DNA from: Enoplosus armatus
Taxonomy: Eukaryota > Chordata > Actinopteri > Centrarchiformes > Enoplosidae
Direction of reading: 5' to 3'
Assembly: GCF_043641665.1 (NCBI RefSeq)
Contig: NC_092183.1
Coordinates: forward strand, 5,419,501-5,483,500
Length of the DNA: 64,000 bases
Numbering within the stretch: the stretch's first letter is position 1; each line of letters opens with the position of its first letter. The position numbers and the translations under genes are program-made. The notes under the pieces are model-generated. The model saw only the letters and a program-made list of their open reading frames with translations. It did not search any database and was not told the origin of the DNA. Below, in pieces: positions 37,201 through 51,750 of this stretch.

Positions 37201-38210
37201 TATGTGTACGTGAAATCATTTTAGATTTGTCAAACCCTCCATCGGGGAGTTTGAAGTGACTCTATGAAATGGTGAGGATCAGTTTCGCTGTATTGATTGA
37301 CATCCTGACATTTCAGATTGAAATCCATAGAAAGTGATGGATTCGCTGTATGGATTGCTTTATTCCATTTTGAGAAGCCCTTTGGCTTAGATGAGTGTTT
37401 TGGGCCCCTTCTGTCACATTTATCCCAACGAAATCGCCTCTTATATCTCTTATGTCTACTCGCGATGGCCAGGCTGTTCTATTCTGGAGACTGCCAGAGA
37501 CTTTTTGCAGCCACTAAAAAAATGCTGCTTTATATGTACTGCATTAAATTGTAAAGTATAGACATGAATGTAATTGCAAAAGGTGCATTAAGTAATCAAG
37601 GACGGAGGCATTCACTACAGTTGTGCCATTCCCTTGAGCTCCGGTGGCCTGTAATGGCCAGTAAGGTATCTAAAATCCAAGAGAGACATCTTGTAGGGCA
37701 GGAATACATCAACATACAAATACTCAAAAAATGATACTGCACGTACATTTTCTTTTTTTGGCTCAAGAAGGAAACATCTCATCCTTTTTTGCTGGTAAAT
37801 GTTGTGATGTTTCTGTAAGTTGTGTCTCTTGCTTACAGCACCATGTTCCGTCTTTGAGCTGCTGAAAATGCACGTAGGTGGTGAGAAGAGATTAGGAGTG
37901 TCTTGAATTGCCAGGAGGCAGGAGACAGTTTGTGTCCCAAAAACTGAGTTTATACCAACCAATATGCTGGAAATCTGAGCTTCCTTTGATGCAACTGTGT
38001 AATCATTTATACATTTTTTAAAATCATTTTATGCAATAGAAACTAACAACATATTCAGTTAGCCTCTACCAAAGAGTTATCATTCCATTCGTCCATTAAA
38101 ATGGTAAATGTCCATTTGCAGTAAAGGTGCACTTGAACAATCTGCAAAGATATCTCTCCATTAAAGTGAACCCAATAAATAAAACATACAAACATACATG
38201 AGCCTTTTTT

Positions 38211-38232
38211 TATTATTATTATTATTATTTTT
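38211..38232. repeat. (TTA)n microsatellite
   Basis: TAT/TTA trinucleotide run flanked by T runs. Confidence 0.9.
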
Positions 38233-40689
38233 AACTAACTTAAGATCAAAATGGGTCCTACCAAATGGAAAAAAACATTAAAATCTTCATCTAAGATAAT
38301 TTCTAAATGACTATCTATTCCTATCGTCAATATTGCACAGCTTCTGTATATTTGCAGTTGGATGTATTTTTCTGTCTTTGCCACACAAGCCATTCAAATC
38401 CCTCAAGTGTCAATTCTGCATACTAAATTAAAAAAGGGACTCACATTGTTGAGTGTCAGCAACTGTAACATTCCCGTGGAATCAGACAACAGTATGATGA
38501 TTGATGTTGCATGTTATTAATGCCTCAAACAGAAATAACTGAAAAGACAAACATGCTGAGATACACACACTGCACATACATTGAAATAGAAACAGCTAAA
38601 GCATCCCTGTCCTTCTAGGAAAGTCAAACATGTACAACATGTATAATAAATATACTAGATTAGATTTATTCAAGACAAAACTTTATATAAGAAATGAATA
38701 TACTTGCAGTTGCAAAGAAAACTGAATCTCCTGCAGGGATAATTGTGTAGCAGCTTCTAGAGAGCAGTTTCATGCATTATTCCATTGTAAGGACTATCAG
38801 AGAACAGATAACTGATTATATAATAATGATTATTTTGTGTGTCCTTTACCACATTGTTTCCAGCTTGATATGCTCTAGAACCGAACGGAAGCACAAGCCC
38901 TCGCCAGAATGAGTAACGCTTTTGTCATTCCCAGAGGGAGAGGAAATAGGAAAAGTATTTTCATTTATTTTGTCTCAACATTAATCAATCACTGAATGCC
39001 TCAAGGTGAACACTGGTAATCAAAAGGAAATAACAGACGTGACATTCATCTTTTTTTGTGTGCTGCGTAAAAAACCTTGGAGACACACAAAAAAAAAGAA
39101 AAAAATACAAGCAGCTGCAAATGACCAGCGAACTATTACGGTGACCCGCTGATCAATGGAGGTCAGAAAATGAAGCTCCGCATGAACACATAAATCATAA
39201 TGGAGGAAGAGGAGGCACTTGTCAGGTTCTACAATGGAGCCTTGTTTTTTTCAGGAGAGAAGCCAGATTTATCCCAGATTCCTCTGTGGGATCAGTGACT
39301 CACCTCACGGTAACTTTATTACTCAACTGCAGGGTTCAGAAAGAGCTCTATTGCATCAGTCCGTAAAGGGCTTTCGCTGAAGTTCTGTATATCAACAGTG
39401 CATTCGTGCACCCAGGGACGATCTCGCTCCTTGGCAAAGCTTAAAGGCTTTTCATTTAAAAAAATATCTTGATGCTGCTTCAAAGGAACAAGCCAAGGTT
39501 TGACATGGTTCTTAATATGACTTGAAATTCAGAGATGGCATGAGCCCAATGGGTGGTAGAGAAAGGACACAAGAACATGTTTCAAAAATACTCAAGATAA
39601 TACCTAAGAGCTGTGTAAACCCTTAGAGGAAGTTTTGTTAATCTCATCACAGCTGCACAAACAAAATGGGCAATTGAGCATGTTTTCCTCTCTACCATAC
39701 CTAAATAAGCACTACAGCTAAGCCGATATGGTGCAGTGGCGGAGGTAATCAAATTTATTTATGGAAGGGAGCAAATTAGAAAGCATATAAAAGTTTGTTC
39801 TGGGGATCTCTGAATCCATAAAAAGCATATTTAAAATGGATAAGCAAATGTTCACATGGGAGGACAACAATATTCATGCTGGAAAACACTGAATGTTAAA
39901 TTGCTAATTGCTTGATTGTTTGCCAGTCAGGTGCGTAATGTGTATTTGTGTGCAGATAGTGAATGTGCATGCAAATGTTTGCAAAGTAATGGTTCCAAAT
40001 GAAGCTGCAAACCCTTGCTTCAGCCAGTTCTTTCAATCGTCCTCGCTCTCCTGGGCGTCTGAGCACAACAGATCATTATCATTTCCCAATAAAATGTGCT
40101 GAACACATTTGCACTATCCAACTAAGTTAATCGGCAAGGGACCGTCTGTAGTGTTTGCCAATCACCATCAATTTGGACGGCCCAGGCTGCATACAGATTA
40201 CTGGTTTGTGATCTATACATGCGGCAACCTTTCCGACACAGCAGTACTGTAATTTGTATCTGTGCATATTGCAGCATCAGATCACATTGTTTTCAACGGG
40301 GACATTAGCAGTCACATCAGGCCACACTATGATTTCCCACGGAGAGCGAGTGATTAAAAGGACCGGTTCTCACAGCAGCGGCAGAAAAACTGAGACATTT
40401 CTCATCCATTACTGATGAGCATGTTTAGCCTCCATAGATGAAACCAGGGATCTGAGCTTATTAATGATTCATTCTTTCAATCTCAAATTTCAGTGAGGGC
40501 AGAGTGAGAATTGTTTAAATGAGCTTTTTCAAGTCATTATATCATCTACAGTTATTGATAGTAAACAAAGGTGCAGAAAACTAAAATCATTTCGGGAAGT
40601 TCAGAGTGATCAATTGCATTGACCCAAGTTATTATGGGCCACAAATAACTCTGTAAAATAACTGTAAAATCGATCCACTTTTCTTTCTC

Positions 40690-40930
40690 TATACTGACGA
40701 CACAAGGCTGTATGTGTGCTTGCTCCACAAATCTAAAATGTACAGTGGTCATTGCTCAACATCCTACAAAACACTTTGTCTCTCAGCCTCTTAGTCCCAA
40801 AACTGTTCTTATATCAGCCAAAAGTTGGAAAGAGAGAAAGATGAGACAATTCTTCCAAACACTTCCTCTGTGGGGTTGGGCACAAAATGCAGCAGTGGTT
40901 TAGTACAATTCTGAATAGAAGTTGGGCTTC
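40690..40930 (+). repeat. interspersed repeat, family F copy 1
   Basis: Shares ordered blocks with 44290-44500: AAAATGTACAGTGGT followed by ATTGC, a CAGCCAA...AAAGAGAG block, GGCACAAAATGCAGCAGTGG and TGAATAGAA. No coding content is seen. The class is unknown. Confidence 0.55.
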
Positions 40931-41363
40931 AGCAAGGCACAGTTTTTCCACTATGGGTTGAACATGCTTTGTTGATCAGCCAACTAATCCTGACTGACCC
41001 TGTGAGGAGGGAAAGAGAGAACAAAAAACATTTTCTCCAATAAATCCAAATGTTTGGTCAAAACTAAAAGTGTTTAGTCAGGGTCAACTATAAATCAAGG
41101 CAGGTATTTTATACCTCTGCACACAACGCTGTGTAACTGGGTGCTCAGGGAGAACATGAGGTGAACATTCGAGAAAGCACGATTGCATGCAAAGTCAATG
41201 AAAAGGTGCGATTAAGCACAAATTTGCCTGGGCCGGCGAAAATTGAGGCGAAGGTGCATCCGTGCGAGTTACGAATCTGCTTCATGAATGTTCGGAGACG
41301 GGAGGGAAAAGGGGAGAGGCTGGAGGGAAAGAACAGAAGGAGATCAATCAGATGCTGAGCTGA

Positions 41364-41383
41364 ACACACACACACACACACAC
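41364..41383. repeat. (CA)n microsatellite
   Basis: Short CA tract; a second one lies at 41489-41508. Confidence 0.9.
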
Positions 41384-43554
41384 CGTCTGTTGCTAGCCAG
41401 CTTACTGCTTAAATTTGTACAATCTGTGTATTGGTTGTTTGGAGCGCATAAACATGGACTGCACTTTTCATTTTCTCCACACAACGAAACACACACACAC
41501 ACACACAGAACGTACACATGAGACTCCCAAAAAATACAAGAACATGAGCCTTTTTAGCAAATCAGCTTAAACTGCATGTTAACAAACAAGTTCCAATAGG
41601 CTTCCACATGGCTAAACATGAAAACATCTCATCTCCAGCCACCTTCCACTTAAAAATCACCAATCACTTGAACAACATGTCCGTCCAGCTCAGCCTGCCA
41701 CTCCCTCCCACCCTGTGCCCCGTCCTGCACGTTCACAGCTCAGGAGATGAAGAGTAATCATCAGACTTCCACAAAATCAAACAATGTTATATTTCCTGCC
41801 AAGAAGACATGTCATTCATGTTGACCCCCGAGGTCACGGCCAGTTTGCTTACGTGAGTGAGGATCTGGGGACCTATTTGATGCCATCAGTGCTGCACTTG
41901 ACGGGCGCAGATGGAGCGCTCGCTGCTGATGCTGGGCTAGCTGCAGCTGCCAGAAATCCCAAGATTTATTTCATCTTTTCATTGTTTATTTATTTATGTT
42001 TTCATTAATTTTATGTGTGTTCTTTTTTGACTTGAGGAAGCGCTTTGGTGCTTTTTGCTTTTCAGCTATAATTTGGCAGAGCTTCAACGAAGTGTCTGCA
42101 ACTGGATCACAGATGTCCAATCTGGCTATGTTATCAAGATTTGAAAAATCTGAGAAATTTTGCTGTTTAAGAAAAACCCAACATAATTTGATGGCTCTGG
42201 ACACCCACACGAGTTGGTTATTCTGGCTGCTTAGACCCAGGCCCGGTGCTACGAGGGTGCAAAAGCATGTATTGCCCCCTCAGTCTAATATTTAGCACAT
42301 ATTTTAATAATAATATAATAACAAATGATGTAATGTAATGAATAAAATTTAAATAACACTTCTGCTATTCATCAAACAGTATTGTGCATTAGTCGTATTC
42401 TCATCACTGTCAACACACAACACGCTGTATTCACTTACTACAGTTTACAACTTTTTCCAGGTTAGTGGGGATGCATAGCCTCTGTAGACATGACAATAAC
42501 CGAGTAATGTTCCCTCAGAGCATAGTGTTGTTGTGTTTTTTAGATTTGTTGCTAATTTAAAAACGAGCTGTAAATCGCCTCTTTCATGTACCCCAAGGTG
42601 GCGGCTGTGTGCTGAGTTTTTCCTTAGCGGTGGTTAGCTAGCAGTTAAGCTCACTGACAGCAACATTATTATTAATATTTTGGCATAATGTTTAGTATAT
42701 TTGAATCGACATCATAGTCATATTTTCTTTGTAAATACGAGAGGGAAAAGGGGTTCAATGTAACAGAACTTACTAACTAAAAAGCAAAAGGCAACAAAAC
42801 AAGAAACCCCCTGCACACATTTCCTGCCTTTGCAGTGCTGCTCTTTCAAACAGCAGGGAGAGCAGTGTTACTCACCCTTCTGAGCAGTGTGGTTACTCTG
42901 AGGTCAGGAGGCGAGAGGAACTACATGAAGTCCAATTAACACATTTCTTGTCTATGAAGACTCTTTTTTAATATATTAAAAAAAATATTCTGGTAAAATA
43001 CAACTTGTTGGTTGCTTTTTTTCTTTTTACTGATAGAAATACACATTTCCCGTCATTGTTTAGTTGGCAGTCTTAAACCTATGCTGATGGACATTAGCAA
43101 ATGTTATTGAATTGTATTTTGAGGAAGGTGAAATTGTGTTGTCTTCTTAGTTCAGTGAGTGAGCTAAAATACTGCGTAGTGATGCTAAAGGGACGTGTTT
43201 TGTGTGCATTTCTCGGCCAAATTTGTTCCCTACTCTGGACCACATTTGTCCCGGACTTTGGCTGTAGTTGCGAAATATTTTGGCTGACTTTGCACCGTCT
43301 TTGTACTAGTTTTTTTTAGCTTCAACGTTTGGAATTTGGAAACCAGTGTTTTTTGGAAGCTATTCAGTGAATAAGCAAGAAAACACTGGGGAAGCTACCA
43401 ATGAAACCCTCCTGGCAAGAGAAAATTATAACCTCACAAAGAGTATTTCAAGCATTGTGTGTGAACTTTTCTGGCTTCAAAAAAAAGCAATAAAAGAGTA
43501 ACTGCCCCACCCTGGCAAGTGCAACAAATTAACAGGAGAGTAAGGGAAAATGTC

Positions 43555-43690
43555 AATCATAACAGCCTGTGCATTCCCACACAGTCCTGAGAAGAGGTCT
43601 AATCAGCCCAAATAAGTAAAAACACCTGTGTGGTGTATCTTGTGTAGGTGCTTTAACAAACTGGGAATATGTATATAAACTACACAAAAA
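43555..43690 (+). repeat. interspersed repeat, family G copy 1
   Basis: Shares AATCAGCC, AAAACACCTGTGTGG and the following TGT...AGG...CTTTAA...AATAT blocks with 44810-44920 in the same orientation. Confidence 0.45.
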
Positions 43691-44289
43691 GGGTGTATGT
43701 ACCTGAAAAAACCCCATCATGATGTGGTTGTTGATTTGTATATTCATTCACTTCATTCATTATATTCATCTCACATTCAGTGAGCAATCTAAAAAGGTAG
43801 AGTTGTCCTCAGATTAGGGTCGCTGTCACTCAAGGAACTGACCTGTTGACGTTGTGTGATTTTATCAAAAGTCATTGTAAACCTTAGCAACAGTGCTTGT
43901 GCATGAGGCACTGCAACTTTCCATCCACACAAAAGGCTGAAAGGTTCTCTTATACCTAATGAGATCTAGTTGGGGAAAACGCCTAATCATTTCACCTTTA
44001 CAAAGCTCTTAATTGAAAGCTTAAGGTCACAGCAAGCGAAAGGCCACGGTTTGTCAGTTTCATGAGCAGTTGGTAATGCCTTAAATGTAGGGAGCCTGGA
44101 TCTCAACATTTAGAGACGTGACTCGCTGCCTGTCTGTGGCCATCAAACCAGTCAGGTCCCTCTGCAGGGATGGATAATATCCCTCAACTGCAGACTCAGA
44201 GGCTCCGTGCTGCAGAGGTGTCAGGCAGTTGTGCTGCAGGAGGTGGTCACAAGAGGTACTGAAGGATTACAGAGTGACCTCAGATGCAA

Positions 44290-44500
44290 GGCTTTGTGTA
44301 TTATGTATGCTTCCTCCAGAAATTTAAAATGTACAGTGGTTATTGCACGTAAATAGATACTTATATACTTAATATGTTAACCACACCACTCCCTATAACA
44401 GCCAACGGCTAAAAAGAGAGCAACATGCTTTTCTTCTCTGAGCTGGAGCACAAAACGTAGCAATAGTTTATCAGGATGCTGTGAATAAAATAGACTGTTT
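44290..44500 (+). repeat. interspersed repeat, family F copy 2
   Basis: Diverged copy of 40690-40930, about 3.6 kb downstream in the same orientation. Carries AAAATGTACAGTGGTTATTGC and GGAGCACAAAACGTAGCAATAG. Confidence 0.55.
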
Positions 44501-44809
44501 GCAAGACTTTGGGTCACGGTTATGTGCGTACAGTGCGAGTGAAATGTAAATCCTTTTGGGGACTACTAGACCTAACCCCAAACACAACACACAGTTACCT
44601 TGGATAAGGCGAACCAACAAAAATGTCTTCAAACCGAAGAATTTTCCTCATGTTATTGTGAGGACGATAACAAACACACACTCACACTCACTGTGACAGT
44701 GAGCCAGGATGCATAATACCAGGACCAGCTAAATGGAATTCAGCCATCATTCATTTCATTATTTACACGTGTGCTTTTCCTACTGTGACATGTCTTCCGT
44801 AAAAAAGGC

Positions 44810-44920
44810 CTATTGCTCCACCCAACTTCTGCAGCGATATAATCAGCCAGAGTAATTGAAAACACCTGTGTGGGTGTGCAGGACCTTTAAACTTCAATCT
44901 TCCAATATAATGCAAAACTC
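44810..44920 (+). repeat. interspersed repeat, family G copy 2
   Basis: Contains ATAATCAGCCAGAGTAATTG, AAAACACCTGTGTGGGTGT and AATATAAT blocks matching 43555-43690. Confidence 0.45.
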
Positions 44921-46809
44921 AAATGAGATTATGCAATTTACAAGAGAAAGTCCACCAACAAAGTTTAATTCATAAGCAATGAAACACTTTTGCAACAAAA
45001 AAAAAAATCACATCTGGTATTGATGGATTACATGGAGACTTGCTTTTCTGTTTACATTTCTATATCACATCTGTGCCCCATTTTTCTTTTCGCCATCAGT
45101 TAATGTTGCGTTTCTTTTCTCCATCGGCCTGATGGCGCAGTGCAGCACACAGTGCTGCATTGGGGGGGATTTTCCTCCCCAACCTTTCCTGCAAGCATTC
45201 AAACTGAAACATCATCATTGCAGTCTCTAGACATCTGGCCATCACGCTGCAATTACTTACAGACATATTCTTAGTCTCACTTTTTTTTAAATTCATCTCA
45301 GTGCTATAAATTTCCATCATGGTCCTGCCTACCAGATTCCGGTGTCTCATGTTCCTGTCTGTCTCTGCAATTGTCTTCAGTGACATTATCATTCACGTCA
45401 TGGTCATGGACTGGAGCCAAGAGCTTGACTGGATCAGGAGTCACCGAACTTCCAGTTTTAATTGAATTGAAGCTGCTCTCTCCCCAGGAGTCTACCAGTG
45501 GCCCGTGGGCAGATAATACTAAGCAGAGCATTAAGAATATGCATGAGATGGCTAGGGTGCATTAACTGGAGGCTTTAAAGAGGTTAATAGCCAGTGAATA
45601 TCAATACATCATTTTTTTCTTTGACATTATCCTAGTCAGAAACCATGTGGCTTGATTTCAGACTGAGTAATAAAATATAAACAAACCATTACTCTGGAAA
45701 CGATACAGCCTGAATAAATATTTCATGAAAAATGTGAAGATAAATGTGGCTCTATGAGATGGAAGTTGTGCCCTCTTCTGATCATACATTTTTAATCTCT
45801 ATATCTTGATTGTCAAATACTTTCTGCTTTTTATCTCTTTGATGTGCTGGGCTTCACATGAAGAACTATCAGGCTGGAAAGCAGTTATTAGTTTTCTTTC
45901 AAAAGCCTGGCATCACTCCCCGCCATGTTTTCCCTCAACTGTTTGTCAGCTTGGAGGCAGCTCGATCATCCGGCTAACTATCACAGTTAAAACATGTTTT
46001 CCCATAAGCGCCTGTGGAGAATTCTCAGAAGCTCAGTGGCTTCCACTTCTGCTGTTGCTGCCCCCGACAAAAACACAAACACACCAGAACATGCAGAAAA
46101 TATGAGTTCATATGAGAGTACTTATTGGGTAGTTATGGGTAATGAGTCATATTTTTCCAGAATAAATTATCCTTGTTCCAAAATGTGTTATAATTTTTGT
46201 GTATTTGCACACACCACATGCTTGCATCCCGATCAATAAGCGTAAATGCTCTTATCCTCACTGACCAAAAAGCTTTAATACTTTTGTCAGAACACACCTC
46301 AAATGGATATCAGAGTCCCGCCTGAATCAAACGGCTGGCGGACCTGTGACTGCTTCATCCCAGCTTGGAAGTGGAACTCTGCTGCTCTGCTGTTAAATAG
46401 AAGGGTCCAAATGAGCCTTCATTATTTATATTCATAGTCATGTCGTCAAAATTTCTTTTGAGCACATAGAAAGTATTAATCAAAAGCCACAAATGGCAGG
46501 AGATTTAATTGAAGACTCCTAACTTCATACAGAATATGCAATATAAATGTGAGGATTGAGAAAATCTAAAGATTTTGATCTCTTAAACAAGCTGTCCACA
46601 TCATAGATTAACAGCAGATGCCACAAATATTGATGAATACTCGTTAGATTATGTGATGCTGCACAAGTGTACCTGCACATCACACCATCAAATGTGTTTG
46701 ACCTTCCTTTGCTCCTTCTGTCATATAACAGATGAAAGATTAACTTACAAAGTAATCTGAGATATGATATGTGGAAGAATCTGAAGTAATACATGATATA
46801 GAAATGAAT

Positions 46810-46823
46810 CCCCCCCCCCCCCC
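46810..46823. repeat. poly-C run
   Basis: Fourteen consecutive C residues. Confidence 0.95.
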
Positions 46824-46904
46824 ATAATCATAGGCTCATTCCACCTGTTATTAATGTCAACACAAAGCCCTGTGACATTTTCCATGTTTTTCAAAGTCCA
46901 ACCC

Positions 46905-47165
46905 CATCAAACTTTAAAGTGATGCTATGTAACTTTCGCTGCCACTGTGGCAACAAAATGCAGGATGATAAATTTCCCTTCATTTCCTAAGATTCTCTTG
47001 AGTCAGTTGCTTTAAAAACATCATTAGGCAACCTGAGTTTGAGTGAGTGGGATGGGAGACTCTCCACGGACCACTACGAATTGCAAAGCAAGGGTCACAT
47101 ATGACCGACTGACACGACCAAAGGTGTCAGTAGTAGTCAGTGGTAGCCTTGCTAACTTTTCTACT
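46905..47165 (+). repeat. probable teleost interspersed repeat
   Basis: A segment with TGATGCTATGTAACTTTCGC, TGCCACTGTGGCAACAAAATG and CTCTTGAGTCAGTTGC resembles a repeat I recall from spiny-rayed fish genomes. Only one copy is present here, so the call is not self-supported. Confidence 0.35.
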
Positions 47166-49274
47166 TTTATTGTATAATGTTAGGCAACCATTGAGGAAAC
47201 GTATAACACAACTGTCCCTGACATATAAAACAACAAGAAAAACATGATAGTTTTACAAGGTTATTTTTAATCAACCCACTACCTAACTACTTTTCTTTAT
47301 TTTTTTTACCTCTAGTCACACAGCTAATTTTAGTAGCCCAGTAAGCTAACATACTTAAGTGGTATTGTAGTGAAACAATATAGTCAAACCCACAGCCACT
47401 ATGGTCTATTTGTAATAACAGCCAATAGTGACCAGCCAGCAGTAAACATGCTAGCTATTAGCTAGTCATAGTGTTAGCTCGGCTACTCTCGTCGGTGACA
47501 TGACCCTTACATTGTAGGTCATATCGGTCCGTCGAGTGCGGGACCACAAGCAGGAAACAACAAACATGTCTCCTGTTGATGTATGGTGTGTTTAATTCTT
47601 GTTTTACTTTTGTGATAAACCCACTGAAATGTTTCTGTGACATGCTAAAATGTGGCAGTGTAACTGTTGAGAAGAGTCTAAAGTAGGCAAACTAACCCAG
47701 GTAGTTACCTAGCAATATCTATCTTAAGTTTGCTAACGTTAGCTAATCATTAGCCACCATAGCCTTGCTTTAAAAAGTGCTCTCCCATGGCTCTTAATCA
47801 TTAAGCATTTAGCTCGATGTGCTGTTCAATGCATGAGAAAACTACATAAGAAGAAGCTATAAGAAAAACACATCACACATCATAGTCAAGCCTCAATTTA
47901 CGAGTGCCTGCCTGAAGCAGGAATGATGATATTTCTATGGTGATGAAAGAAAGATGGTTCATGTGCTCAGTCCCTGAAACAGCCAAGGTTACTGTAGGTC
48001 CATCAAGTGAAGCTGAAGTGTCCTTGAGAGAGGTGGTTAACCCCCACCTGCTCACTCAATGACAGACCCTTTGATCATCAGGCTCTGCAAGTGGCTGAAC
48101 TGTAACTCATACTTGCTCCAGTACGATGTTTTTATCATCTGTTCCTTTATAGGTTGAACTGTACTCTCCGTTGGTCAGAATGGTTGTTGTCTCACAAGCA
48201 TTTAATTATGGACGTATACAAATTAAATCAGTGGTCTTGGCAAAAGAAGCCACCGTTGACTTTAAGGCTGTGATGTATGGACAATGTCACACTGGTGACT
48301 CTGAACGAAGGCTGAAGATAACTAACAGAGATAATTGAGTAACAGTTTGGAATTCAGTGTCTAGAAATCTTAATGTAATGTGAGTAAAGTCACCACAGCC
48401 TGTTTATGTTAGTCTGGGATCATTTGACAAAGGAAGCCAAAAGTTTCTTTTTGATGAAATGCTTGGTCGCAGATTTTTGGGCAGTATTTTGCTTTTCATC
48501 CATCAGCTGTGCTGCCAACGACCATGACCAATACAAGATTTTCATGTGGGCAAATAGTGACTCCACTGGATCTTATTTAACAGAGATGGGATGCTTTTCT
48601 CTTTTGCATTTCATGCATTTTCCTTCTGCAACTCACTTTGGTAAAATGCATTGTTGCAATGGTCCTTTAAGTGAAGCGTCACAGGCTTAATATTCTCCAC
48701 AGCTAAAGCATCTATCAGATTGTCTATTGTATTCAGTGTCCTTGACTGCTGCTCTCTGATTTAGCTGTTTCAGGCCTTGTTCCCACACATTAAGTGTTGT
48801 ATTAATAACTGCTACTTGTAGAATGCACCAAGGCCAAAGGATTGGACAAGCAGATGGATGGCTTTTATGGTGCAGTTAAATTCAATCTATAATAGTGGGG
48901 GATTTACAGCTTCTAATGCTGGGTGGATGGATGGAGGGACTATGTTTGCTGGCAAGATTCCTGGCTAGATTTTTGTGAGCAGAGAAGAAGATAGTGGTAG
49001 CCAGACCGGAGTTAGATTTTTCTGTTCTGCCTAAAAATGTTTCTGTTTCATGGGAACTCTGGGAAGGCTTTGCAACCAATCCAAATGTATGTTGCATTTT
49101 ATTTCTTCATTCATACACCCGGAAATTTAATGTTTTATAGACATAGATTGACAACATGATTGATGCTGGTAGCTCCATTGGGTCTAATACGCAGAGCAAA
49201 GACATTTGTAAACTGAAAATTCTGTATCAACATGTACTAATGTGGTGGTTTCCTTACTCACTTAGATCCGTGAA

Positions 49275-49410
49275 ACAATTTCAATTCAATTCACTTTATT
49301 TCACCAGGATAATCCACTCAATATCAATACTGCTTTCTAGGCACGAGTTCTGGGTACACATCAAAAACAATAAGACAATCCGTCTTTCAAAGACCAACAG
49401 CCTGGCTCAG
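49275..49410 (+). repeat. possible AATTCAATTC-headed interspersed repeat
   Basis: AATTTCAATTCAATTCACTT is followed by TATTTCACCAGGATAATCC. Such CAATTCAATT heads joined to a TTTATTT...CCAGG block are common in teleost repeats. Single copy here. Confidence 0.35.
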
Positions 49411-50859
49411 AGTTAGTGTTAGACCCGAGTTAACGATTTATCAACAGAGCTGCACGTCTCATGACAGCTCAGACTTTAAAAAGGACCATATAAGACACAT
49501 TAATTTGATTTTATGTATGTTTAAGTGAGGGCAGATGTATATATATTAAAATCGTATATTGTATCATGTATATTTTTGTGATTTAGATTTAACATCTGTT
49601 TTGTACGGGTCACCATACAGATGCGTGCAAAAATTCTTATCTTCAGGGATCATTAAAATCTTTTAGGTCAATATTTAATCTCCAGTTTGTAAAAAAACAT
49701 TGCTACAGAATTCAGTCAAAGCTTTCGGTAAAAACATGGACAGAAAATAACAAGTGTGTATTAGAGATGGAGGGTACCATGTATGCTTATACAATGCAGT
49801 ACAGTGCAAACCCTGCCTGAGCTTTCCAAAAGATTATCATCCAGCTCCCAGAGGGAAACAAACCCCCCTCTCATGTAAAGAGCAAATTCAGGTAACATGC
49901 AAATGGGTGTATTCAAAACCCTCTCAAATTATTGCAAAAAAAAAAACATAACAAAACCATAAACTCAATATAACAGCTTTTAGATGATTTTCTCTGAAGG
50001 CAGTACATTCTCCTGTGTCATCAAGCTCTGCAGATTTAATACTGTCGCTCCAGATAAAATATTCATCCATACTGTATTGGTGAGTGGCCATTTAAACCAC
50101 CGGGAGAAGTGAATTGCCCTGCCATTCCCCCTCACCCAGGTAATCAGACCCAAATTGAAAATATCCAGCCACCAATTTCAGTCCGAGTTTCTATATTCCC
50201 TGCCTGCCAGTATGATGTCACATTTTCTACGGAGCCTGCTGGCTGTAAAGGTGGAGACAATATAAGTGGCTTATGAATGGGATTTAAATTTCATGGCCCA
50301 ATATCATTTAGAGTCAGTAACTGGGCAAAATGTATTCTGCACCCTTAAAAGGCCGCTCATTCTGAAGCAGTTGGGTCATAGGAATGACATCAAATAATGG
50401 AGCTGTACATGTGTTCCCATCAACTATCATATTGCTATTTCTTTGCAAATGCCAGGTCCTATTCTATCAGCCATATCTGGGGAAATGAGTAAGAAAGATT
50501 GAACAATGTCCCAGAGGATTTAGCGGTACGCTCGCAGCTTGACACTCCCTGCAGGCCTGCACAACTGAGGCTAACCGTACTTTCCTTCAGTTGCTAATGG
50601 AAACAGGTGATGGAGGAATATCAGGGGCCTGCAGAGGTGGGTCAGTTGTGGATGAGTTATTGGTTTAATGAGTTTTTTTTAACAGCCAAGCATACTCAGA
50701 TAGCTAAAGGTCAGCAAAATTACAAAACCCCCTTTTCTCACCTCTAGTTACTTTGCACAATTAAAGCATCATGGTAAATTACACACAACAATAAAACTAA
50801 ATAGATGTTATAAGGGTAAGCCCTGTATCCCCAGGAATTACGTCCATATTGGATGATTC

Positions 50860-51750
50860 TTCACCTCACGGTTAACGTCCAATGCCAACTTTCATGTAGG
50901 AGACCAGATTTTGCTGGCAGGGGAGGAAAGAAGCCAAAGAGCTCACCCTCAAGTCCTACCCAATCCAAAAAAACAAAACCCCATGAATAACAAGAGTGGC
51001 TTAAAGAAGCATTGAAGACACTTAAAAAAAAGCAACAAATAAGTACCGAAGCAGATAGTTTTACTTTCACAGGTTTTGAGATATCTGTCTCTGATATTTC
51101 TACATTAATTCAGTAAAGATTAATAGAATGTTAATTGTGGTGCTCACAGAAACGAAAAACCTTGCTGAAAATGGGTTCATAGAAATAATTTACTTGATAG
51201 TAAGTAGTTCCCAATGGTACCTACACACACACACATCTCAAAACCTGGCCAAATATAATCAAAATTGTTGAATTAAGGATAAGTGTTGTGATATTCTGTA
51301 TTTTGTTACTGTCTACAAATCTCATTAAAAGATCAAAACCAACTTCCCTAACCTGTCTCATGCCTATTAGTGGCTACTGAAGATGCAAATAAAAAACAGG
51401 TCATAGATATATTGTTTCATTTAAAACAGGTACATTTTGGGGGGATTGTTTTCACCTGAGAATTTGATACACTAGCCAGTATTCCCAGTCGCATGACCGT
51501 GTATGTGGGATCAACTCAAACTACAGTGCCCAGGTTCATCATATTGAAGGAACGAGTCACTAAGTGCAAGAGTGTGTGGCTCATTGATGTGTTTTTGGAT
51601 AACAATCGTGGTCTATGGCAAAGAGAAATACTAGAAGGATCAATTCAGTATTGGGTTTGGTCTTTTCATAAGAAAAATATAGAATTTCACCAGCCTTATT
51701 CTTCAAGTCAGAAAATGTTCTTGTAATTTGAGTGAACTAACCTTTTAAAT
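50860..51750. repeat. possible long nonautonomous transposable element
   Basis: Word blocks such as TTTCACAGGTTTTGAGATAT, GAACGAGTCACTAAGTGCA and GTGGTCTATGGCAAAGAGAA look like parts of a medium-copy teleost repeat that I recall. No transposase is encoded. The boundaries are estimates and no second copy is present in the window. Confidence 0.35.

Noticed and set aside
44090..44290. GC-richer patch with an open reading impression
   Set aside because: No frame stays open with a known motif; could be part of a repeat or a conserved noncoding element, but nothing supports either.
45096..45392. 98-codon minus-strand open frame
   Set aside because: Looks slightly more protein-like than others, but no domain is recognisable, and no neighbouring exons or splice sites extend it.
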